This document shows positions 34,231-41,329 of a stretch of 43,619 nt of DNA, one piece after another. The notes beneath the pieces were generated by a model. It made no database searches. It was not told the DNA's origin and was given only the letters and a program-made list of their open reading frames with translations. Source of the DNA: Flavobacteriia bacterium (GTDB lineage Bacteria > Bacteroidota > Bacteroidia > Flavobacteriales_D > Crocinitomicaceae); NCBI GenBank assembly GCA_947463445.1, contig CANHRS010000016.1:1-43619 (forward strand), given 5' to 3'. The translations under genes were made by a program, and so were the position numbers. Position 1 is the stretch's first letter. Each line of letters opens with the position of its first letter.

Positions 34231-36636
34231 ATGAATAGAAATATTAGAAAAGTTGCCATCCTTGGTTCTGGTGTAATGGGATCACGAATTGCATGTCATT
34301 TTGCAAATATTGGTTGTGAAGTTGTTTTGTTAGATATTCAACCAAAAGAGTTAAATGATAAAGAATTAGCTGTAGGATTGACTTCCGATTCACCGATCTT
34401 TAAAAATAGAATCGTAAACGATGCACTTCAATTTGCTTTAAAAACAAATCCTTCTCCAATTTATTCAAAGCGTTTTATTTCAAGGATAATTACAGGGAAT
34501 TTCACAGACAATATGTCATTGATTTCAGATTGTGATTGGATAATTGAAGTTGTTATTGAACGTTTAGATATTAAAAAACAAATATTTGAACAAGTAGAAA
34601 AATATAGAAAACCGGGAACAATCATTTCTTCCAATACTTCAGGAATTCCTATTCACTTAATGTTGGAAGGTAGAACAGAAGATTTTCAACAACACTTTTG
34701 TGGGACACATTTTTTTAATCCACCTAGGTATTTACAATTACTGGAAATAATTCCAACTGCTCAAACAAAAAGTGAAATCATCGCGTTTTTAATGGATTTT
34801 GGAAGTCGATTCCTTGGTAAAAAGACAGTGTTGTGTAAAGATACTCCTGCATTTATTGCCAATAGAGTCGGAGTTTATTCGATTATGTCATTGTTTCATC
34901 TTGTCGGTGAAATGGATTTAACCGTGGAAGAGGTAGATAAATTGACTGGTCCAGTACTAGGTCGACCTAAATCTGCTACTTTCCGAACATGTGATGTTGT
35001 TGGATTAGATACTTTAGTTCATGTTGCGAATGGTTTGAGAGAAAATTGTTTGCTGGACGAAGAAAATAAAATATTTGAACTGCCTAAATATGTTTCAACA
35101 ATGGTTGAAAATAATTGGTTAGGGGCTAAGTCAAAACAAGGATTCTATAAAAAAGGAACGAATGAAGAAGGTAAAAGCGAAATTTTCACGCTAGACCTAA
35201 ATTCCATGGAATATCGTTCTGCTATAAAAGCTAAATTCAGTGCATTAGAAGCTGTAAAATCCATCGATGATTTACGAAAAAGAACAAAAATTCTATTTGA
35301 ATCAAAAGACAAAGCTGGTGAATTTTACCGAAAATTATTTGGCGGTTTGTTTGCTTATGTTTCTAATCGTATCCCCGAAATTTCCGATCAATTGTATAAA
35401 ATTGACGATGCGTTAAAGGCTGGATTCGGTTGGGAATTAGGTCCTTTTGAAACTTGGGATGCAATTGGTGTAGAAGCAGGTTTGAAATTGATTGAAGATG
35501 CTGGTTGTAAAGTAGCTCCATGGGTAGTAGATTTTGTGAAAACAGGTCAAAAAACATTTTACACCCAATGTGAAGGAAAAAAATATTTTTACAATCAGAT
35601 AGATAAAGAAAATCAAATTATACCTGGCACAGAAGATTTGATCATTCTAGATTCTTTAAGAGATTCACATACGGTATGGAAAAATTCGGATGTCTCAATT
35701 ATAGATATCGGTGAAGGTATCTTAAATGTGGAGTTCCATACAAAAATGAATACGATTGGAGGTGGAGTAGTGCAAGGACTTCATAAGGCAATTGATTTAG
35801 CAGAGAAAGAATACCGTGGTTTGGTTATTTATAATAATGGCCAAAATTTTTCTGCAGGTGCAAATGTCGGAATGATTTTTATGATGGCAATCGAGCAAGA
35901 ATACGATGAGTTAAATTTTGCAATAAAAGCTTTTCAAGATGTGATGATGCGTATACGTTATTGTAATGTTCCTGTGATTGTTGCGCCCCATAATATGGCG
36001 TTAGGCGGAAGTTGTGAAATGTCCATGCATGCAGATAAAGTAGTTGCGCATGCGGAACTATACATGGGGTTAGTAGAATTTGGTGTTGGTTTAATTCCTG
36101 GCGGCGGCGGTACGAAAGAGTTTGCTAAGCGACTTTCCGATGATTTAAAAGATGGTGATATTAAAATCAACAGATTTAGAGATAAATTTCTTACGATTGG
36201 ACAAGCAAAAGTTTCTACATCAGCACATGAAGCTTTTGATCTTGGATATCTACGTGTTGGAATAGATGAAGTGGTTGTTAGTAGAGATCATCAGTTGTTA
36301 CGTGCTAAACATGCGTGTTTAGAATTGGCGGATGCTGGTTATATTGCACCAAAAAGAGCAAAAAATATAACCGTGCTCGGAAAAGAAGCCTTAGGTATTG
36401 TCTATGTTGGAGCGCATTCTATGTTATCTGGAAATTATATGTCTAAACATGATCAAGTGATTTCCGAAAAAATTGGGTATGTATTAGCAGGTGGTGATTT
36501 GTCTGAAAACACATTAGTTTCCGAACAATATGTGTTGGATTTGGAAAGAAAAGCATTTCTCCAACTTTGTATGGAAAAGAAAACATTAGAACGCTTGCAA
36601 AGCATATTGAAACAGGGGAAAATTTTGAGAAATTAG
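34231..36636 (+). CDS. 3-hydroxyacyl-CoA dehydrogenase / enoyl-CoA hydratase fusion (FadN type)
   Basis: An 801-residue bifunctional beta-oxidation enzyme. The dehydrogenase comes first: NAD-binding GSGVMGSRIACHFANIG (11-27), THFFNPPRYLQLLEIIP with the catalytic His, and a second 3HCDH helical domain near 190-440. The hydratase domain follows (about 485-690), with NGQNFSAGANVGM and GLVEFGVGLIPGGGGTKEF holding the conserved Glu. This order is that of FadN of Bacillus, opposite to E. coli FadB and FadJ. It should act with the thiolase at 37074 to degrade fatty acids or the beta-oxidation-like tail of aromatic pathways. The TAG stop codon is part of the first 7-base repeat unit that precedes the S23-type gene. 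Confidence 0.92.
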   Translation: MNRNIRKVAILGSGVMGSRIACHFANIGCEVVLLDIQPKELNDKELAVGLTSDSPIFKNRIVNDALQFALKTNPSPIYSKRFISRIITGNFTDNMSLISDCDWIIEVVIERLDIKKQIFEQVEKYRKPGTIISSNTSGIPIHLMLEGRTEDFQQHFCGTHFFNPPRYLQLLEIIPTAQTKSEIIAFLMDFGSRFLGKKTVLCKDTPAFIANRVGVYSIMSLFHLVGEMDLTVEEVDKLTGPVLGRPKSATFRTCDVVGLDTLVHVANGLRENCLLDEENKIFELPKYVSTMVENNWLGAKSKQGFYKKGTNEEGKSEIFTLDLNSMEYRSAIKAKFSALEAVKSIDDLRKRTKILFESKDKAGEFYRKLFGGLFAYVSNRIPEISDQLYKIDDALKAGFGWELGPFETWDAIGVEAGLKLIEDAGCKVAPWVVDFVKTGQKTFYTQCEGKKYFYNQIDKENQIIPGTEDLIILDSLRDSHTVWKNSDVSIIDIGEGILNVEFHTKMNTIGGGVVQGLHKAIDLAEKEYRGLVIYNNGQNFSAGANVGMIFMMAIEQEYDELNFAIKAFQDVMMRIRYCNVPVIVAPHNMALGGSCEMSMHADKVVAHAELYMGLVEFGVGLIPGGGGTKEFAKRLSDDLKDGDIKINRFRDKFLTIGQAKVSTSAHEAFDLGYLRVGIDEVVVSRDHQLLRAKHACLELADAGYIAPKRAKNITVLGKEALGIVYVGAHSMLSGNYMSKHDQVISEKIGYVLAGGDLSENTLVSEQYVLDLERKAFLQLCMEKKTLERLQSILKQGKILRN

Positions 36637-36650
36637 ACCTAAGACTTGAG
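36633..36650 (+). repeat. Left arm of 7-base array around the S23-type gene
   Basis: TTAGACC and TAAGACT followed by TGAG read as 7-base units of the TTAGACT family. The first contains the stop codon of the preceding gene, and the last runs into the ATG of the S23-type gene. The orientation is opposite to the right arm at 37025-37059. Confidence 0.65.
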
Positions 36651-37001
36651 ATGAAGCATAATTTTAAAGAATTGTTAGTTTGGAAAAAATCGATTGAATT
36701 GGTGAAATCAATTTATCAGATAACCTCAATTTTGCCTTCGGATGAACGATTTGGGTTGATTAGTCAGATGAATAGGTTTAGCGTTTCAGTTCCCTCAAAT
36801 ATAGCTGAGGGATCAGGTAGAACATCAGATAAAGAGTTTCTTCATTTTTTAAACATTGCAATTGCTTCATCCTATGAATTAGAAACGCAATTAATTATTA
36901 CAAATGAGTTGTTTCATGTTGATATTGAATCTGTAGTAAAGCAAATTTCAGAAGTTCAAAAAATGATTTTAGGTCTTAAAAAAAATTTAGAAAATAAATA
37001 A
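36651..37001 (+). CDS. S23/IVP-type four-helix-bundle protein
   Basis: A 116-residue all-helical protein of the family found as 23S rRNA intervening-sequence proteins and related to the Avd accessory protein of diversity-generating retroelements. Characteristic blocks are FKELLVWKKSIELVKSIYQI, MNRFSVSVPSNIAEGSGR and FLHFLNIAIASSYELETQL. The ATG at 36651 is used because it starts the conserved domain (MKHNFKELLVW); the frame is open from 36567, but that extension lies over the end of the beta-oxidation gene. The gene separates the bifunctional enzyme from its partner thiolase and is bounded on both sides by 7-base repeats of opposite orientation, which suggests it arrived as a cassette. No reverse transcriptase, variable region or rRNA lies nearby. 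Confidence 0.88.
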   Translation: MKHNFKELLVWKKSIELVKSIYQITSILPSDERFGLISQMNRFSVSVPSNIAEGSGRTSDKEFLHFLNIAIASSYELETQLIITNELFHVDIESVVKQISEVQKMILGLKKNLENK

Positions 37002-37024
37002 TAATTGTAAAACAAATAGTATTC

Positions 37025-37059
37025 TAGTCTGAAGTCTAATGTCTGAAGTCTATAGTCTT
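37025..37059 (+). repeat. Right arm of 7-base array around the S23-type gene
   Basis: Five consecutive 7-base units: TAGTCTG, AAGTCTA, ATGTCTG, AAGTCTA, TAGTCTT. GTCTGAAGTCTA occurs twice here (37027 and 37041), and its reverse complement occurs at 18-29 in the array at the start of the window. The arm ends 14 bases before the thiolase ATG. Confidence 0.8.
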
Positions 37060-37073
37060 AAAATAATAAAATA

Positions 37074-38252
37074 ATGAGTCAAAACGCATACATAGTAGCA
37101 GGGTATAGAACTGCAATTGGAAAAGCTGGAAAAGGTGGTTTTCGCTTTTCTAGACCGGATGAATTAGGTGCGGAAGTTATTCGTCATTTGATGAGTCAGT
37201 TTCCACAATTAGATCCAGACAGAGTAGATGATGTAATTGTTGGTAATGCAACTCCAGAAGCGGAGCAAGGCTTAAATATGGGTAGAATGATTTCTTTAAT
37301 GGGTTTTGATTCTGTGAAAGTACCAGGTATTACGGTAAATAGATATTGTTCTTCAGGCTTAGAAACAATTGCGATGGCAAGGGCAAAAATCGAAGCAGGA
37401 ATGGCTGACTGTATCATCGCTGGTGGTGCTGAGTCTATGTCGATTATGGCGATGGGTGGCTGGAGAATTGTTCCTGGTTCTAAAGTTGCAAAAGAACATC
37501 CAGAATGGTATTGGGGGATGGGATTAACGGCTGAAGCTGTTGCAAATCAATTTAATATTTCCAGAGAAGCGCAAGATGCGTTTGCTGTTCATTCACACGA
37601 AAAAGCCTTGAAAGCTATTGCGGAAGGAAAGTTTAAAGAAGAAATAGTTCCGATTACTGTGGAACACATTTTTTTGGATAAAAATGAAAAAAGACAAGTG
37701 AAATCGTACGTAGTGGATACTGATGAAGGTCCACGTAAAAGTACGGTGGAAGGTTTAGGTGCATTGAAACCTGTTTTTGCAAATGGAGGCTCTATTACAG
37801 CGGGTAATTCTTCGCAAACTTCCGACGGCGCTGCATTTGTACTTGTAATGTCTGAACGTATGGTGAAAGAATTGAATATTGAACCTATTGCACGTTTAGC
37901 AAGTTATTCGGTTGTTGGTTTAGAACCAAGAATTATGGGAATGGGACCAGTAGGTGCAATTCCAAAAGCAATTGCACAAGCTGGTTTAACCATGAACGAT
38001 ATTAATTTGATTGAATTGAACGAAGCATTTGCCAGCCAATCGTTAGCGGTGATAGATGAATTGAAGTTGAATACAGAAATTGTAAATGTAAATGGAGGTG
38101 CCTTAGCGTTAGGACATCCTCTTGGTTGTTCTGGTGCGAAATTAACAGTTCAAATGCTATCGGAACTAAAAAGAAGAAAACAAAAATATGGGATTGTCAC
38201 CATGTGTGTTGGTACCGGTCAAGGTGCAGCAGGTGTTATTGAGATGTTATAG
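37074..38252 (+). CDS. fadA: Acetyl-CoA C-acyltransferase (thiolase)
   Basis: A 392-residue thiolase that cleaves 3-ketoacyl-CoA with CoA to acetyl-CoA and a shortened acyl-CoA. The nucleophilic Cys is in VNRYCSSGLETIAMA, the His in NGGALALGHPLGCSGAKL, and the second Cys in CVGTGQGAAG. Length and start (SQNAYIVAGYRTAIGKAG) are normal. It partners the bifunctional enzyme at 34231, from which it is separated by the S23-type cassette. A 3-oxoadipyl-CoA thiolase role in phenylacetate breakdown is an alternative that sequence alone does not settle. It ends at a hairpin terminator. Confidence 0.92.
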   Translation: MSQNAYIVAGYRTAIGKAGKGGFRFSRPDELGAEVIRHLMSQFPQLDPDRVDDVIVGNATPEAEQGLNMGRMISLMGFDSVKVPGITVNRYCSSGLETIAMARAKIEAGMADCIIAGGAESMSIMAMGGWRIVPGSKVAKEHPEWYWGMGLTAEAVANQFNISREAQDAFAVHSHEKALKAIAEGKFKEEIVPITVEHIFLDKNEKRQVKSYVVDTDEGPRKSTVEGLGALKPVFANGGSITAGNSSQTSDGAAFVLVMSERMVKELNIEPIARLASYSVVGLEPRIMGMGPVGAIPKAIAQAGLTMNDINLIELNEAFASQSLAVIDELKLNTEIVNVNGGALALGHPLGCSGAKLTVQMLSELKRRKQKYGIVTMCVGTGQGAAGVIEML

Positions 38253-38277
38253 AGATTGTTATAGTTTAGTTTGTTTT

Positions 38278-38306
38278 AAGGTTGTTTGCAAAAGCAACCT
38301 TTTTTA
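38278..38306 (+). terminator. Rho-independent terminator after the thiolase
   Basis: AAGGTTG (38278-38284) pairs with CAACCTT (38295-38301) around a loop that can pair further (TTTGC/GCAAAA region), followed by a T run. It lies 25 bases after the thiolase stop codon. Confidence 0.85.
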
Positions 38307-38387
38307 TTTTAAGTAGATTGGTGCTTGTTAATTTATTTTGTGAATAAATATTAAAAATAAAATAGTGATTTTGTAATCATTTTGATG

Positions 38388-38395
38388 TATTTTTG
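38388..38395 (+). promoter_or_regulatory. Bacteroidota -7 promoter element, T9SS protein gene
   Basis: TATTTTTG matches TAnnTTTG, 27 bases before the ATG at 38423. It overlaps the first codon of the longer possible reading (38393), so supports the shorter start. Confidence 0.5.
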
Positions 38396-38422
38396 TTACT
38401 AATATTAATTAATAATTATTAT

Positions 38423-41209
38423 ATGAAGAGAAAATTACTTTTATCATTTGCAGTCTTTGCTACGGCATTGAGTGTGAATGCGCAAAAAAGAGGGAGCAAC
38501 TATTCTTTGAATGGTGTTAAATCTCCAAAGCATGTTTCTGTTGTTTCTAATTCATTAGAAACAAATAACGTCCTACAAAATGTTGACTTGAATAAAACAT
38601 TGGATTTCAAAAGCACTAAGAAAAGAGGAGTGAAAACTGTGCAAGATACTTCTCGTTTTTTTGTATTCAAAAGATCCTATGCGTCTCCTGGAACAAGTAG
38701 TACTATATTACAACCATATTATTATCCAAATGCAGGTGATGCTACTAAAGATTCAATTGAGTTGACTTCTTGTTTTCAAATAATTCCTAACTTGAATAAA
38801 TCAAAAGTTACGTATAAAGGTGTTACCATGCAATTAGTTTCCTTGAATAAAAAGCAAGGATTTGCTAATGTTGACCTTAAAGTTTATGATGACAAGGGAG
38901 CAACTATCGCTAAAGCTACACAAAAAGTTTTATATAGTGCATCAGCGTATGGTACATATCACTTCATGTTTGATAAACCATTAACTACAGATGCTAATGT
39001 TTTTGTAGCAGTAGAGCCTTCTACAGCGAATGATACTGTAAGAGTACCAACTTCAGGTGCTTACAGAAACTCTGCTATCTCTTGTAATATTTCTGGGAAC
39101 AAACTAACACTAGTATCACCTGCACCAACTACACCTGCTAATATTGGTACGGGATTTTGGACTGGTCAAGAAATCACAGGCACAGGAATTCCTGCTGGAA
39201 CTAAAATAGTTGGTATTACTGCTGCTACTTCTTCAACTCCTCTTACATACACTATTTCTTCTACATTATCTGCACCAGTGACTAACTTAGTTGTTACCGG
39301 AGTTAATAATACATTTGATGTATTGAAAAATCAAGCTGGTTTAATGTATCTTAAATTTCCAGTTGTAGCAGGAACAAAAAATCCTGATTTTACTAAAGCG
39401 CCTGCTGAAGCTCCAGATTTTATCCATTATTTAAATGCAGGTACTACTGCTGCTCCTAATTGGAAAGCCTATGATGCTCACATTACAATGTATCCAATTG
39501 TTGAGTATACCTATGATGTAAATCCTGCAGTTGATAACAAATGTTTAGGTAATAATAAAGTAGTTAATGTTACTTATGCAACTACTGATGCATATTCTTC
39601 TGTTGCAAAAAATCCAGTTTTAAATCAAATGGCTTTTTGGTCAAGTTTATTAGGTTGGAACAAGAAAACAGGATATTATTATTCTCTTGCTTCTGTAAAT
39701 GCTAAAAGTGGAGGTCTTTTCAAAGATACTTTAGATCACTCTAATGCTACTTTTGCATACAAATATACTGCTGCTACGGATGCAAATAATGATACATTAG
39801 TTGTAACTGATTTTATGTTGCCTTATGGTTTAATTAAAGTTGCATCTATGGTGGTTAACCAAAGTACTTTCTTATTAAGTTCAAAATTAACAGAAGTAAC
39901 AACAATAACTCCTGTTGCACCAAAGTGTTATTACGATAAAGCGAATGATGCATTAAGTCTTAAAGGATATGCTCCTTACACAGGTCTTCCTAAAGTTGGT
40001 GATGCTGCAGGTACATTTAAAGTAACGGATGCTAATGGATGTTCTATAGATATTACAACAACTGCTCCTATTGCTGCTGTACCAGCTAAATTTGATTGGA
40101 CTTCTGCTCCAACAGTAGAGAACGCTAAATGTTTTGGTGATAAAGCAAAAGTTACGGTTGCTATTACAAAACCAATTTCTGGTGCATATACTGGATTGAT
40201 ACAAGAATTTGCTACTACAGCTTCTGTTCAAACTAAAAACATCGTAGTTGCTGACCCTAATGGATGTCGTGACACTTTGAAAAATGTTTCAATACCAGCA
40301 GGACCAGCTAAAGTTGTAGCTACTGCAACTGTAACAGGTGCTAAATGTTTTGGTGAAGAAGCTTCAGTTGAAGTGAAAGCTACTGGTGGTACAGGTGTAA
40401 TTACTGGTGTTGGAATTAAAAAATTCTCAGCTACTGCTGCTAGTACTCAAAAAATTGAAGTTTTAGATGCTAACAATTGTGTTGCTACAGTGGATGCTGC
40501 TATCTTAGCTGCTCCAGCTAAAGTTGTAGCTACTGCAACTGTAACAGATGCTAAATGTTTTGGTGAAGAAGCTTCAGTTGAAGTGAAAGCTACTGGTGGT
40601 ACAGGTGTAATTACTGGTGTTGGAATTAAAAAATTCTCAGCTACTGCTGCTAGCACTCAAAAAATTGAAGTTTTAGATGCAAACAAATGTGTTGCTACAG
40701 TGGATGCTGCTATCAAAGCTGCACCAGTGAAACTTGAAGTAACTACTGCTGCTACAACTGCAACTTCTCCTGCTGCTGCTGATGGTCAAGCTACTGCTAC
40801 TCCAACAGGAGGAACAGCTCCTTATACTTATGCTTGGGATAATACAGATAAGTCTACTACAGCTGAAATTAAAGTTGTAAAAGGTACTTATAACGTAGTT
40901 GTTAAAGATGCTAACAATTGTACTGTGAATGGAAGTGTTAAAGTTTCTTCTCTTTCTGTTGAGTCTTTATCAATTTCTGGTTTATCAATCTATCCTAATC
41001 CAGTTGCAAATGAATTAAACGTTAAATTTAACGCTATCTCTGCTGCAACAATTGAATTAGTGAATGTTGCTGGTCAAGTTATTGCTTCTAAAGATGCAAG
41101 TGAATTTGCAAATGTAACTTTTGATACTGCTACATTAAATGCAGGTGTTTATTTCGTAAACATCAAAGTTGCTGAAGGTGTATTCACACAAAAAATCATC
41201 AAAGAATAA
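38423..41209 (+). CDS. T9SS-secreted protein with SprB-like repeats
   Basis: A 928-residue secreted or cell-surface protein. It starts at 38423 with a signal peptide ending ATALSVNAQ. Residues about 30-540 are a strand-rich region without a recognised domain. From about 555 there are SprB-like repeats, each with a conserved AKCFG start and a DxNxC end. Two are almost identical 70-residue units (628-697 and 698-767). A PYTYAWDN-type repeat follows. Residues about 850-928 are a type A T9SS sorting domain (SIYPNPVANELNV to GVFTQKIIKE), so it should cross the outer membrane through the gliding-linked secretion system and may be anchored. An adhesin role is the usual reading. Only the -7 element at 38388 is seen upstream. 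Confidence 0.88.
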   Translation: MKRKLLLSFAVFATALSVNAQKRGSNYSLNGVKSPKHVSVVSNSLETNNVLQNVDLNKTLDFKSTKKRGVKTVQDTSRFFVFKRSYASPGTSSTILQPYYYPNAGDATKDSIELTSCFQIIPNLNKSKVTYKGVTMQLVSLNKKQGFANVDLKVYDDKGATIAKATQKVLYSASAYGTYHFMFDKPLTTDANVFVAVEPSTANDTVRVPTSGAYRNSAISCNISGNKLTLVSPAPTTPANIGTGFWTGQEITGTGIPAGTKIVGITAATSSTPLTYTISSTLSAPVTNLVVTGVNNTFDVLKNQAGLMYLKFPVVAGTKNPDFTKAPAEAPDFIHYLNAGTTAAPNWKAYDAHITMYPIVEYTYDVNPAVDNKCLGNNKVVNVTYATTDAYSSVAKNPVLNQMAFWSSLLGWNKKTGYYYSLASVNAKSGGLFKDTLDHSNATFAYKYTAATDANNDTLVVTDFMLPYGLIKVASMVVNQSTFLLSSKLTEVTTITPVAPKCYYDKANDALSLKGYAPYTGLPKVGDAAGTFKVTDANGCSIDITTTAPIAAVPAKFDWTSAPTVENAKCFGDKAKVTVAITKPISGAYTGLIQEFATTASVQTKNIVVADPNGCRDTLKNVSIPAGPAKVVATATVTGAKCFGEEASVEVKATGGTGVITGVGIKKFSATAASTQKIEVLDANNCVATVDAAILAAPAKVVATATVTDAKCFGEEASVEVKATGGTGVITGVGIKKFSATAASTQKIEVLDANKCVATVDAAIKAAPVKLEVTTAATTATSPAAADGQATATPTGGTAPYTYAWDNTDKSTTAEIKVVKGTYNVVVKDANNCTVNGSVKVSSLSVESLSISGLSIYPNPVANELNVKFNAISAATIELVNVAGQVIASKDASEFANVTFDTATLNAGVYFVNIKVAEGVFTQKIIKE
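40304..40723 (+). repeat. Two nearly identical 210-base tandem repeats in the T9SS protein gene
   Basis: Units 40304-40513 and 40514-40723 are in frame and almost identical in DNA, differing at only a few positions (for example GGT versus GAT, AGT versus AGC, CTAACAATTGT versus CAAACAAATGT). A more diverged unit precedes them. The identity points to recent duplication or gene conversion and a length that can change by slippage or recombination. Confidence 0.95.
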
Positions 41210-41233
41210 TATTCTTTATTTTCAATGAAGGAA

Positions 41234-41257
41234 AGCCGACGAAAGTCGGCTTTTTTT
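41234..41257 (+). terminator. Rho-independent terminator after the first T9SS gene
   Basis: AGCCGAC (41234-41240) and GTCGGCT (41245-41251) pair around GAAA, followed by seven T. It lies 24 bases after the stop codon. Confidence 0.92.
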
Positions 41258-41292
41258 ATTTCCAATAGTTTAAGTTTTCAGGGTATTCTTTT

Positions 41293-41300
41293 TATCTTTG
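41293..41300 (+). promoter_or_regulatory. Bacteroidota -7 promoter element, last gene
   Basis: TATCTTTG matches TAnnTTTG exactly, 29 bases before the TTG start at 41330. Confidence 0.5.
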
Positions 41301-41329
41301 ATAGTTAGAAAAATCTAAAAACTTTTTGT

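Noticed and set aside
36567-36650. Longer start for the S23-type gene
   Set aside because: The added 28 residues lie in the coding end of the preceding gene and in the repeat arm and have no family similarity; domain similarity starts at 36651.
36651-37001. Diversity-generating retroelement
   Set aside because: The protein resembles Avd, but there is no reverse transcriptase, template repeat or variable repeat in the window.
39953-40656. Minus-strand frames inside the T9SS protein gene
   Set aside because: Low-complexity Ser/Cys-rich or Ala/Val-rich shadows of the repeat region without start signals or homology.
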